A stretch of 64,000 nucleotides of DNA, from positions 1 to 64,000 of the forward strand of contig CAJYTK010000021.1 of NCBI GenBank assembly GCA_913777615.1. Reading direction: 5' to 3'. Position 1 is the stretch's first letter; each line of letters starts with the position of its first letter. The translations under genes and the position numbers were made by a program. Source of the DNA: an uncultured Agrobacterium sp. GTDB taxonomy: Bacteria > Pseudomonadota > Alphaproteobacteria > Rhizobiales > Rhizobiaceae. The notes below the pieces were generated by a model, which saw only the letters and a list, made by a program, of their open reading frames with translations, was not told where the DNA came from and searched no databases. Of the stretch, positions 45,331-53,983 are shown piece by piece.

Positions 45331-46680
45331 TTACTGCAACAACTGCTTCTTGCCGTCGTAGTAGCCTTCCTTCTTCAGGATATCCTCCATGCGCGTGCCG
45401 ATTTCCTTCGATCCTGCTTCGACCGAAACCTCGCCGAGCATCATCTTGGAACCCCACTCGGCAACGACTTCGGAGATGGCTGGCCATGCCGGGAAACGTG
45501 GACGGAATTCCGGAACGCCCTTCTGCCAAGAGGCGACCATCGGCTCGACGAACTTGTACTTCGCCTTGATCTCCGGGTCGTTGTAGACGGACATACGGCC
45601 GGAAACGCCGCCAGCTTCCACATAGGCCTTGGCGATGTCCTCAGAGGTTGCCCACTGAATGAACAGCCAGGTCGCCTTCTTCTGCTCTTCGGTGGCCTGC
45701 GCGGCAACCGCCAGAGAGAAGCCGCCAAGGGCAGGGAGACGGCCAGCAGGGCCTGCGGGTTCCGGCGCTACTGCGAGGCAGTCTCCGAGCTTGGAGGTGG
45801 CAGGATCGACGAGCGTACCGTAGAAGGCAGACCATTCCGTGATCATTGCGACCTGACCTTGGGCCAGGGCGTTGACAGCTTCTGCGTGGTCGAAGGACAC
45901 GATGCCGGGTGGCATATATTTCATCAGATCCTGACGGAAGTTGAGGCCAGCCTGGCTTTCCTTGCTCATCAGGTTGGACTTGAACTGCTTGTCGAGCAGC
46001 GAGCCACCGAAGGGCCAGAGCATACGCATGAAACTGTCGGCCGACTGCGTTTCTCCGCGCAGCGATTGCAGGGCGTATGCATATTGGTTCTTCGATGCAT
46101 CGGTCAGCTTTGGCGCGTAAACCTTCATCAATTCGTCCCAGGTTGCCGGTGGCTTGTCGAAGCCGGCATCCTTGAGCTTGCAGGAGTTGTAGAACATCAG
46201 GCCCGAATAGTTGTCGAAGGGCAGGCCGTATGTTTTTCCACCCCAGGAGCCGAACGCATCGAGCAGAAGTGGGAAGAAACCATCCAGCTTGAGGTTCGGA
46301 TCTGTGATCGACTTGTCCTTGGTGAAATTGTCGATCGGGTCGATCCAGCCGTTTTCGGCAAATTCGCCGATCCAGACGAGATCGACCAGGGCCATCGTGA
46401 GATCGCCTTGCGAGGTGAAGTTTAGCACTTCCTTCTCGCGCGTATTCTCATAAGGAACGATTTCGTAGTTGACCTTGATGCCGGTCTTCTTTTCGAAATC
46501 CGGAAGGAGCTTGATGATCGCACGATAGCCGGGGCGATCCAGGAATATGCCGCTGATCTCCGTACCCTTCAGCGGCTTGGCTGCGTCTTCCAGCCAATCG
46601 GCATGCGCCAACATCGGCGCACCAGCGGCTCCCGCAGCCAGCGCCAGAACGCTGACGCACACTCTCAACAAACGTTTCAT
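45331..46680 (-). CDS. ABC sugar/polyol-binding protein (family 1, CUT1), ribitol operon
   Basis: 449 residues. Sec signal peptide about 1-27 (cleavage near AHA-D). Family-1 extracellular solute-binding protein with the usual [23 protein letters not shown] and GLPFDNYSG segments. Start ATG at 46680 after GGAGGAG. First gene of the operon and the periplasmic receptor; ribitol or another polyol is the likely ligand. Confidence 0.92.
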   Translation of the reverse strand: MKRLLRVCVSVLALAAGAAGAPMLAHADWLEDAAKPLKGTEISGIFLDRPGYRAIIKLLPDFEKKTGIKVNYEIVPYENTREKEVLNFTSQGDLTMALVDLVWIGEFAENGWIDPIDNFTKDKSITDPNLKLDGFFPLLLDAFGSWGGKTYGLPFDNYSGLMFYNSCKLKDAGFDKPPATWDELMKVYAPKLTDASKNQYAYALQSLRGETQSADSFMRMLWPFGGSLLDKQFKSNLMSKESQAGLNFRQDLMKYMPPGIVSFDHAEAVNALAQGQVAMITEWSAFYGTLVDPATSKLGDCLAVAPEPAGPAGRLPALGGFSLAVAAQATEEQKKATWLFIQWATSEDIAKAYVEAGGVSGRMSVYNDPEIKAKYKFVEPMVASWQKGVPEFRPRFPAWPAISEVVAEWGSKMMLGEVSVEAGSKEIGTRMEDILKKEGYYDGKKQLLQ

Positions 46681-46994
46681 GCCACTCCTCCTATCGTGCC
46701 CGCCTTATGACGCAGGCTTGTTTCAGTCTTCGATCGCTTGCGACATGCGCGCAAAAGAGCATTGCTCGCCCTCGGCGCCGCCTCTTCCCAAAACTGCTTT
46801 TTCCTCCCGAAGCCGTCGCCTTGGTCACGCCTCACCATTTGCGCCATCGGCGCACTCGCGAAGAGTTATCAATGGTTTGGGCTCGCCGTCCTCTCGGCGG
46901 GAATGTGCAATCGATACACATGTAAATTTATTTTTGCAATAGTAATGATGGGGCAATTGTGATTTTATCGACGTCGTTCAAGGCAGAGGCGAAT
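46681..46994. other. Divergent promoter region of the ribitol operon and phosphatase gene
   Basis: 314 bp. It contains the ATGTG-N9-CACAT inverted repeat at 46903-46921 and an AT-rich stretch after it (TAAATTTATTTTT). No gene is seen. Confidence 0.55.
46903..46921. promoter_or_regulatory. Candidate operator, ATGTG-N9-CACAT
   Basis: Perfect 5-bp arms around a 9-nt centre holding ATCGAT, in the divergent region before the ribitol operon. A plausible binding site of the SorC-type regulator of the operon. Confidence 0.5.
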
Positions 46995-47786
46995 ATGACG
47001 ACGAACGCATCAGAGCGAACTGAAATCGATGACCGCAGAGCGCTTGCCGAGCGCATCGCAAAAGCCGCTGGAGCCAAAGCTCGGGGGTTTCTTTTGAAGC
47101 CACATCGACTGGAAACCACACAAAAATCCTCGACCCAAGACCTGGTGAGCATCGCGGACCGGACCACGGAAGCCTATCTTCGCAAAGCGATTCAGAAGCA
47201 TTTTCCCGATGATGGTATCGTCGGGGAGGAAGCGGGCTCCACGCGCGGAACCTCGGGCTATATTTGGGTGATTGATCCCATTGACGGGACGATGGCCTTT
47301 CTTGTCGGGCAGCCAAACTGGTCGGTTTCAATCGCGGTTCTTAAAAATGCGGAACCGGTGGTCGGGGTGGTGTATGCCCCTGTGCTGCGCGAGCTATACG
47401 TCGGCCAGACCGATCGAGGCGCAACGCTAAACGGTCGATCTCTTTCCATCAATCAGGACTGGACGATCCGCTCGACAACGATTGGTTATGGTGGGACCGA
47501 ACGCGCCGATCCGATTGAGGTCGGTGCATTCGTAACCCGGCTTTATCAGGAGGGAGGCGTTCTCTTTCGCGTAGGCTCCGGCGCACTCATGCTGGCCTAT
47601 GTCGCCGCCAACCGGCTTGCTGGCTATTACGACCCGACCCTTTACTGTTGGGACTGTCTTGCTGGCGTTGCGCTTATTCGTGAGGCGGGAGGGTTGGCGG
47701 AGTTTGCCGGGGACCTGACGAAGCCGGGTCCAATCTGGGCCGGCAACCAGGGCGTCTTTGAGCACCTGAAGCGGCTTAGCGCGTGA
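46995..47786 (+). CDS. Inositol-monophosphatase-family phosphatase
   Basis: 263 residues from the ATG at 46995 (AGAGGCG); a GTG at 46959 is possible. All metal-site motifs are present: GEE at 77-79, DPIDGT at 94-99, and a WDCLAG motif near 220. It removes phosphate from a sugar or polyol phosphate with Mg2+. It is divergent from the ribitol operon and converges on the GntR gene, so it could serve either module. Confidence 0.92.
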   Translation: MTTNASERTEIDDRRALAERIAKAAGAKARGFLLKPHRLETTQKSSTQDLVSIADRTTEAYLRKAIQKHFPDDGIVGEEAGSTRGTSGYIWVIDPIDGTMAFLVGQPNWSVSIAVLKNAEPVVGVVYAPVLRELYVGQTDRGATLNGRSLSINQDWTIRSTTIGYGGTERADPIEVGAFVTRLYQEGGVLFRVGSGALMLAYVAANRLAGYYDPTLYCWDCLAGVALIREAGGLAEFAGDLTKPGPIWAGNQGVFEHLKRLSA

Positions 47787-47819
47787 CGCGCAGCTTCGGG
47801 TAGTACTGACCGGTTTGGA

Positions 47820-48578
47820 TCACGCCTTAAAGACCGGCTCGATCCCGCAGTCCAGAAGCTGTGGATCGATACCAAGCTCCATCTCGATGAACATGGAATC
47901 GACGAAGTCGATCAGCGCATCGGTGGCGCTAAGCGCCTTAGCCAAATTCCGGTTCGCGACGGCGTTCAGAACAGTTAGGTGACAGTCGATGGTCGTGGAC
48001 AGATTGGATTTCTCCGGCGTCAGATTGTGGTGAATGAAACCGATGCGTCGATAGATGGTGTGCAATGGTCGCAACGTATGTTCGAGAAACGGCTCGCCGG
48101 AGGCAGACAGCAGAAGCTGGTTGATGCGGCGATCCAGCACATTGAACTCGGCGAGGCTCATACTATCGCTTCGCTCAAGCAATGTGCGTTCCATATGCAG
48201 GAACTGATTGCGGTGCGAAGGACTGGCGTGGTCGATCGCCATTCGCACGACAAACCGTTCTATGTCGCGCCGTAATGGCAGAAGGCGGCGCTCCCTTCCC
48301 AAATCTATGGGTGCAACCTTTAGACCATGCCGTGGAAGAACGATGAAAAGCGTATCTGCAGCGAGCTGGCTGACGGCGCTATGAACAGGTGTGCGGCCAA
48401 GTCCCGTTGCATCCTGCAACTCACTCAATGTGAGTTGCATCCCCGGCTTGAGCTCGCAATTGATAAGCCGTTCTTCGATGCGCTCATACGCAAGATCGAA
48501 GAAATTGATCCTGTTTGCTCGCTTTGGCGCAAGGCTATCCGTGCGTTTCGGTGGGCTGCTTTGCTTGGGTATGGCCAT
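47820..48578 (-). CDS. GntR-family regulator (FadR/FCD type)
   Basis: 252 residues: winged helix-turn-helix at about 27-95 (AYERIEERL, then LSELQDATGLGRTPVHSAVSQL), followed by an all-helical FCD-type sensor. Divergent from the dehydratase/SDR pair with a short palindrome between them. FCD regulators typically sense sugar acids or other carboxylates, which fits the neighbours. Confidence 0.92.
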   Translation of the reverse strand: MAIPKQSSPPKRTDSLAPKRANRINFFDLAYERIEERLINCELKPGMQLTLSELQDATGLGRTPVHSAVSQLAADTLFIVLPRHGLKVAPIDLGRERRLLPLRRDIERFVVRMAIDHASPSHRNQFLHMERTLLERSDSMSLAEFNVLDRRINQLLLSASGEPFLEHTLRPLHTIYRRIGFIHHNLTPEKSNLSTTIDCHLTVLNAVANRNLAKALSATDALIDFVDSMFIEMELGIDPQLLDCGIEPVFKA

Positions 48579-48637
48579 CGCCGGCTTCCTTGCCTCGCAC
48601 CAGTGAAGAGCATCTCTTCGAAGACCGTTAAAACATG

Positions 48638-48653
48638 TTGTGATATTTCACAA
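48638..48653. promoter_or_regulatory. Candidate GntR operator, TTGTGA-TATT-TCACAA
   Basis: Perfect 6-bp arms with a 4-nt centre in the 171-bp region between the GntR gene and the dehydratase gene. Confidence 0.6.
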
Positions 48654-48749
48654 GTCTCACTAATGTCGTTTTCCTTGATCGGCTCGGAGGGGGCGTTGCA
48701 TTGGCATGTCATGTCAGCAACGCCTGCGCCGCTTTTGGGGGATGAATGA

Positions 48750-49952
48750 ATGAAAATCACGTCTGTCGAGACATTGAGAACGGAAGAGTTCGCCAACGTG
48801 CTGTGGGTGCGTGTCCACACGGACGCAGGCGTGATCGGTCTGGGAGAAACCTTTTACGGTGCCGGTTCGGTTGAGGCTCATATTCATGATGTGCTTGCTG
48901 GCCGCCTGCTTGGCCAGGATCCGCTGCGGATCGAAGCGCTTGCGCGTGAACTGGTGAACCTGCCAATGGCGCAGGCCTCTACCGGAGCGGAGTATCGTGC
49001 GGCCTCGGCAATCGATCTTGCCCTGTGGGATATCTTCGGCAAGGTCTGCGGCCAGCCTGTTCACCAGATGCTGGGCGGGCTCTGCCATGACCGCATCCCT
49101 GTCTATAATACCTGTGCAGGCTACGGTTATGTCCGCTCGAACAAGATCAAGCCGGTCGACACCTGGAATTTCAGGGACGATGCCGAGGGCCCCTATGAAG
49201 ACCTGAAAGGGTTCATGACCGATGCGGGCGCACTGGCGGAGAATCTATTGGAGCAGGGGATTTCCGCCATGAAGATTTGGCCGTTCGATCCCGCCGCGAT
49301 CGAGAATGACGGACGCTTCATAACCGCCGAACAACTGCGTTCAGCCATCAAGCCGTTTGAGCAGATCCGCGCTCGCGTTGGTGACAGAATGCGCATCATG
49401 GTCGAATTTCATAGCCTGTGGAATCTGCCCACCATCAAGCGGATCGCTCGAGAACTGGAGGCATTCGATCCGACCTGGTACGAAGACCCGATCCGGATGA
49501 ACTCGGTATCGGCTCTTTCCGAACTCGCCGCCTCAACGAGCGTGCCCATCTGCGCTTCCGAGACGCTCGGCTCGCGCTTTCCCTACAAGGACATGCTTGA
49601 AGCGGGTGCAATCGGCATTGTGATGACCGATCTGGTTTGGACTGGGGGGCTGACGGAAGGCCGCAAGATCGCCTCTCTTGCCGACACATACCACAGGCCC
49701 TATGCCCCGCATGATTGTACGGGTCCCGTTGCTTATGCGGCTGCTGTTCACTCTTCCTTCTCGCAGACCAACACAATGATCCAGGAATCCGTTCGGGCTT
49801 TTTATACGGGCTGGTATAAAGAACTTGTCACCCACGTCCCGGTCATCGAAAACGGCTTCGTCTTGCCGATGGAAGGGCCAGGCCTCGGCACCGAATTGCT
49901 GCCGCAGGTTTTTGAAAGATCGGACCTTAAGGTTCGACGCAGCACGCTTTGA
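48750..49952 (+). CDS. Enolase-superfamily dehydratase (mandelate racemase type)
   Basis: 400 residues. N-terminal capping domain (about 1-120), then the barrel with KIWPFD, the metal-ligand segments VEFHSLWN, WYEDPI and CASETLGSR, and HDCTGP, which carries the general-base His of the sugar-acid dehydratases (galactonate or mannonate type). It should remove water from an aldonic acid to a 2-keto-3-deoxy product. The exact acid is unknown. An SDR follows 10 bp later. Confidence 0.88.
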   Translation: MKITSVETLRTEEFANVLWVRVHTDAGVIGLGETFYGAGSVEAHIHDVLAGRLLGQDPLRIEALARELVNLPMAQASTGAEYRAASAIDLALWDIFGKVCGQPVHQMLGGLCHDRIPVYNTCAGYGYVRSNKIKPVDTWNFRDDAEGPYEDLKGFMTDAGALAENLLEQGISAMKIWPFDPAAIENDGRFITAEQLRSAIKPFEQIRARVGDRMRIMVEFHSLWNLPTIKRIARELEAFDPTWYEDPIRMNSVSALSELAASTSVPICASETLGSRFPYKDMLEAGAIGIVMTDLVWTGGLTEGRKIASLADTYHRPYAPHDCTGPVAYAAAVHSSFSQTNTMIQESVRAFYTGWYKELVTHVPVIENGFVLPMEGPGLGTELLPQVFERSDLKVRRSTL

Positions 49953-49962
49953 GGAGGAAACG

Positions 49963-50733
49963 ATGAGCAATCAATCCATTTTCGATTTGAAGGGTCGCAC
50001 AGCGCTGATAACCGGCTCCTCGCGCGGTCTGGGTCGCGCCATGGCCGAAGGTCTTACCGCTGCCGGCGCTCGCGTCCTGATCAATGGGACCGATACGTGT
50101 CGTGTTGCACAGACGGTGGCTGAGTTTCGCGGCGCCGGTTATGAGGCTGATGCTGCGTCTTTCAACGTGACTGTGGAAGAGGAGGTCAAGGCAGCGTTTG
50201 AAGGGCTGGACGCTGCAGGCGTTGCGGTGGACATTTTGGTCAACAATGCCGGTATTCAGTATCGCAAGCCTATGGTCGAGCTTGAAACGGCGGATTGGCA
50301 GCGGGTCATCGATACGAACCTGACAAGCGCCTTCGTCATCGGGCGCGAGGCGGCGAAACGGATGATTGCCCGCGGTCATGGCAAAATCGTCAACATAGGA
50401 TCGCTGACCAGCGAACTGGCCCGCGCAACGATCGCGCCCTATACGGTCGCAAAGGGCGGGATCAAGATGCTGACCAGAGCCATGGCGGCGGAGTGGGCAC
50501 AGCACGGAATTCAGGCGAACGCGATCGGTCCCGGCTACATGCTGACGGATATGAACGAGGCCTTGATCAGCAATCCCGACTTCGATGCGTGGGTGAAGGG
50601 TAGAACACCATCGAAACGATGGGGCAAGCCGGAAGAACTGATCGGCACCGCCGTTTTCCTCTCCTCCTCCGCATCAGATTACGTCAACGGCCAGATCATC
50701 TACGTCGATGGTGGCATGTTGGCGGTTCTTTAG
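49963..50733 (+). CDS. SDR oxidoreductase, gluconate 5-dehydrogenase-like
   Basis: 256 residues from the ATG at 49963 after GAGGAGG. Start FDLKGRTALITGSSRGLG, cofactor NNAG motif, catalytic Ser in IGSLTSE, Tyr/Lys in YTVAKGG, and the ending IIYVDGG. It is in the gluconate 5-dehydrogenase (IdnO-like) branch and probably oxidises or reduces a hexonate at C5 with NAD(P). Same operon as the dehydratase. Confidence 0.9.
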   Translation: MSNQSIFDLKGRTALITGSSRGLGRAMAEGLTAAGARVLINGTDTCRVAQTVAEFRGAGYEADAASFNVTVEEEVKAAFEGLDAAGVAVDILVNNAGIQYRKPMVELETADWQRVIDTNLTSAFVIGREAAKRMIARGHGKIVNIGSLTSELARATIAPYTVAKGGIKMLTRAMAAEWAQHGIQANAIGPGYMLTDMNEALISNPDFDAWVKGRTPSKRWGKPEELIGTAVFLSSSASDYVNGQIIYVDGGMLAVL

Positions 50734-50781
50734 CTTCTCTTAGTCACCGATGAAGTCGAGCGACCTCAAGGTTATTGATGA

Positions 50782-50811
50782 GCTTCCAACAGCAAGCGAG
50801 TTGCTGGAAGC
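50782..50811. terminator. Possible stem-loop between convergent genes
   Basis: GCTTCC and CAGCAA pair with TTGCTGGAAGC with a 3-nt bulge. No clear T-run, so a terminator role is uncertain. Confidence 0.35.
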
Positions 50812-50862
50812 CATCTTCAATCGAGTCTGCAAAATCCCTTTCGAACATCCACAGTCGACAAA

Positions 50863-51558
50863 TTAAACTCTCAGCTTTTCGTCCTGCCACAGACGAAATC
50901 CACCGTCGAAAGCGAGTTTATTGTCGCCGCGACGGCACTTCGGCGGAAGTGAATCGAGCTTTTCTACGTTGCCGCCACCGATGACGACGTAGTCGGGTTC
51001 AAGGGCGTTCGTAAGCGTCTCGACGACATCGAAAACCCGCGTCTGCCACTTCTTGTGACCTTTCTTCTCGCGATAGGCTTCGCTGATATAATGCTCGTAG
51101 CTCTTGCCCTTTCGGTAGGGAAGGTGAGCGATCTCCATGGGTTGCGCAACGTTCTCCACGATCATTGCTGCGCCAAGCCCGGTGCCAAGTCCGAGGAACA
51201 GCATGCGTCCATCCTTGTAGGATCCGAGCGCTTGCATCAGCGCGTCGTTGACGATGCGGGTGGGACAGCCAAAGGCGGCCTGATAATCGAACCCGACCCA
51301 GCCGTCAGCCAGGTTTACAGGCTCTCGAAGCGGCTTGTCATGCACGACCGGTCCGGGATAGCCCATAGAGACAACGTCATATTTCAAGCCGTCCGCCATC
51401 GCCTTCACGGCAGCGACCATGTCCGCCGCTGTCATGGTCTTGCCGCTGACTGCTTTCTTCTCTTCGCCGCCTGCACTGGAAAGGATCTTGACGTGACTGC
51501 CGCCGATATCGATGGAAAGGACAATGCGATCTTTGCGTTCTGAAACATCTTGCGTCAT
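50863..51558 (-). CDS. ROK-family sugar kinase (polyphosphate glucokinase-like)
   Basis: 231 residues from the ATG at 51558 (GGAGAAG). N-terminal phosphate loop SIDIGGSHVK, catalytic Asp in VNDALMQALG, second phosphate motif LGLGTGLGAAMI, and GGGNVEKL near the C-terminus. The short length matches the polyphosphate glucokinase branch of ROK rather than repressors. It probably phosphorylates glucose; the phosphate donor cannot be told. Last gene of the operon with zwf. Confidence 0.85.
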   Translation of the reverse strand: MTQDVSERKDRIVLSIDIGGSHVKILSSAGGEEKKAVSGKTMTAADMVAAVKAMADGLKYDVVSMGYPGPVVHDKPLREPVNLADGWVGFDYQAAFGCPTRIVNDALMQALGSYKDGRMLFLGLGTGLGAAMIVENVAQPMEIAHLPYRKGKSYEHYISEAYREKKGHKKWQTRVFDVVETLTNALEPDYVVIGGGNVEKLDSLPPKCRRGDNKLAFDGGFRLWQDEKLRV

Positions 51559-51575
51559 ACGTCTTCTCCAATCAC

Positions 51576-52946
51576 TCAAGCAGGGTCCACCCAGCCTCCA
51601 GGAGGTGCGAAAGTCTCCGTGCCCTCAGGTCCCCACGTTCCGGGTTTGTACGTCGGTGGAACAGTCTTTTCGTCCAGGATAGGCTCTACAATCTTCCAAG
51701 CCAGCTCCGCCGCATCCTGACGGGTGAAGAGTTGCCTGTCACCGGCCATGGCGTCGCCTATCAACCGTTCATAGGGCGCCATGTCACCGGTGCCGTCATC
51801 CACTGCGGTCAGCTCGACGGCTTCTCCTCGCATCTTTTCACCCGCAGCCTTGCGACGCGCGCCAATGCCGATCGAGATATCCGGCCCAAGCCGGAAGCGA
51901 ATATAATTGGCAGAAGTGTCGGTGATCTCGTCAAAGAGGGTCACGGGCGGTCGCTTGAAGCGCACCACGACTTCCGTTGCGTGGGCTGGCAGGTTCTTGC
52001 CAGCGCGGATGAAGAAAGGCACGCCGTTCCAGCGCCAGGTGGCAACCCGAAACCGAACCGCAGCAAAGGTTTCTGTGGCTGAGGCGGGCGCCACTCCAGG
52101 TTCGTCTGTATAGCCTTCGAACTGACCGCGCACCACATCGTCCTTCGAAAGAGGCGGCATGGCTTTCAGCACTTGCACTTTTTCATCGACCAGATCGTCG
52201 GATGCGCCGGAGGCTGGGGGCTCCATGGTCAGTAGCAAGAGGACGTTGACCAAATGGTTCTGGATCACGTCGCGGATGCAGCCGACTTCATCATAAAACT
52301 TACCGCGCCCCTTGATGCCGAAATCTTCGGCCATGGTGATCTGCACGCTCTCGACGTGATCGCGATTCCAGATCGGTTCCAGAAAGCTGTTGGCAAAGCG
52401 AAAATAGAGCAGATTCTGGATCGCTTCCTTACCGAGGAAATGATCGATGCGAAAAATGGCGTCTTCCTCGAAGACTTTATGCAGCACTTCGTTCAGCGTT
52501 TTTGCGGAAGCAAGATCGCGCCCGAATGGTTTTTCCACCATAAGCCGCGCATCTTTGGCGATACCCGCCTTATCCAGACCATCCGCAACCGTTTCAAACA
52601 GAGAGGGTGGTATTGCGAGATAATAAAGTGGATTTTTGTGACCAGCCAATGCCTCTCTCAGCTTGTCGAATGTCGACTGGCTGCGATAATCGCCGGAGAC
52701 GTAGGAGAGCCTGTTCGCCATCTTGCTGAACACGTCCTCGTCGATCGCGTCCACATGCTTTGAAACGGCGTCTCTGGCACGCGCGATCAGTTGATCGCGC
52801 GTCCAGTCGTCGAAAGCAACACCGATGATTGGGGTGTCGAGGCTGCCTCGCTTCACCATCGCGTAAAGCGATGGGAAGATCATCTTGTGGGCGAGGTCGC
52901 CTGTCGCGCCGAACACCACCAGAACGTCGGACCGTTGCTGTGCCAT
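51576..52946 (-). CDS. zwf: Glucose-6-phosphate 1-dehydrogenase
   Basis: 456 residues, slightly short of the usual 490. Cofactor motif VFGATGDLA, active-site signature RIDHFLGKE and the conserved VEKPFGRD. It oxidises glucose 6-phosphate to 6-phosphogluconolactone with NADP+. It lies 18 bp behind the 6-phosphogluconate dehydrogenase gene. No 6-phosphogluconolactonase gene is in the operon. Confidence 0.96.
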   Translation of the reverse strand: MAQQRSDVLVVFGATGDLAHKMIFPSLYAMVKRGSLDTPIIGVAFDDWTRDQLIARARDAVSKHVDAIDEDVFSKMANRLSYVSGDYRSQSTFDKLREALAGHKNPLYYLAIPPSLFETVADGLDKAGIAKDARLMVEKPFGRDLASAKTLNEVLHKVFEEDAIFRIDHFLGKEAIQNLLYFRFANSFLEPIWNRDHVESVQITMAEDFGIKGRGKFYDEVGCIRDVIQNHLVNVLLLLTMEPPASGASDDLVDEKVQVLKAMPPLSKDDVVRGQFEGYTDEPGVAPASATETFAAVRFRVATWRWNGVPFFIRAGKNLPAHATEVVVRFKRPPVTLFDEITDTSANYIRFRLGPDISIGIGARRKAAGEKMRGEAVELTAVDDGTGDMAPYERLIGDAMAGDRQLFTRQDAAELAWKIVEPILDEKTVPPTYKPGTWGPEGTETFAPPGGWVDPA

Positions 52947-52964
52947 CGCTGCATTCCTTTCGAT

Positions 52965-53969
52965 TTACTTGGTCTTTTCCAGGTGACCGCCGAAAGCGTG
53001 GCGCATGGCGGAGAGAACCTTTCCAGCAAACTGTGCCTCACCGCGAGACGAGAACCGCTCGAACAGGGCCGAGGCCAAAACCGGTGCGGGAACGCCGGTT
53101 TCGACGGCTGCCTGCAATGTCCATCGGCCTTCGCCGGAGTCAGACACGCGGCCATCGTAGTTCTCCAGATGCGGGTCCTGTTTCAAAGCTTCCGCCGTAA
53201 GATCCAGCAACCAAGAGCCAATGACCGAGCCGTGTCTCCAAACCTCCGTGACTGCGGGAAGATCGACATCAAAACGGTAATATTGCGGGTTTGCCAATGG
53301 TGCCGTCTCGGCATCCGCTTCCCGCTCGCTATTGCCCGCATTTGCGGCCTTCAATATGTTCAGCCCTTCTGCGTAGGCTGCCATGACCCCATATTCGATG
53401 CCGTTGTGAACCATCTTGACGAAATGGCCTGCACCCGCAGGGCCGCAATGCAGATAGCCTCTAGGTGCAGTTCCGGTCTCTGGATCTTCCGCGATGTCCT
53501 GGCCGGCACCGGGTGCGAGCGACGCGAAGATCGGATCTAGCCTTTTCACGGCGGCCTGCGGGCCACCGATCATTAGGGAATAGCCGCGCTCCAGACCCCA
53601 GACGCCGCCCGAGGTTCCGACATCGATGAAGTCGACGCCGAGCGGCGCAAACTCCGCGGAAAGATTGATCGCCTCATGGTAGAGCGAGTTGCCGCCATCG
53701 ATAATCGCGTCGCCATTGTCGAGCTTGGAGGCAAATTCGCGGGCAATTTTAGGCGTAATGGCCGCAGGCAGCATTAGCCAGACGGCGCGTGGTTTTTCCA
53801 GCTTGGCAATGAGATCGTCGGGCGATGACGCGCCCTTGGCGCCGTCCTTCACCAGAGCGGCCACATTGTCGGCGTTGACGTCGAAGACAACGCAGTCATG
53901 GCCCTGTTTCAGAAGACGGCGCACCATATTGGCCCCCATGCGGCCAAGACCTACCATTGCAATCTGCAT
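52965..53969 (-). CDS. gnd: 6-Phosphogluconate dehydrogenase, decarboxylating (short YqeC type)
   Basis: 334 residues from the ATG at 53969 after GGAG; this is the short form, not the 470-residue E. coli form. Cofactor motif MVGLGRMGANM, the DGGNSLYHE loop and the catalytic Lys/Asn segment VKMVHNGIEYG are present. It converts 6-phosphogluconate to ribulose 5-phosphate and CO2 with reduction of NAD(P)+. Confidence 0.95.
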   Translation of the reverse strand: MQIAMVGLGRMGANMVRRLLKQGHDCVVFDVNADNVAALVKDGAKGASSPDDLIAKLEKPRAVWLMLPAAITPKIAREFASKLDNGDAIIDGGNSLYHEAINLSAEFAPLGVDFIDVGTSGGVWGLERGYSLMIGGPQAAVKRLDPIFASLAPGAGQDIAEDPETGTAPRGYLHCGPAGAGHFVKMVHNGIEYGVMAAYAEGLNILKAANAGNSEREADAETAPLANPQYYRFDVDLPAVTEVWRHGSVIGSWLLDLTAEALKQDPHLENYDGRVSDSGEGRWTLQAAVETGVPAPVLASALFERFSSRGEAQFAGKVLSAMRHAFGGHLEKTK

Positions 53970-53983
53970 ATCATTCTCCATTT

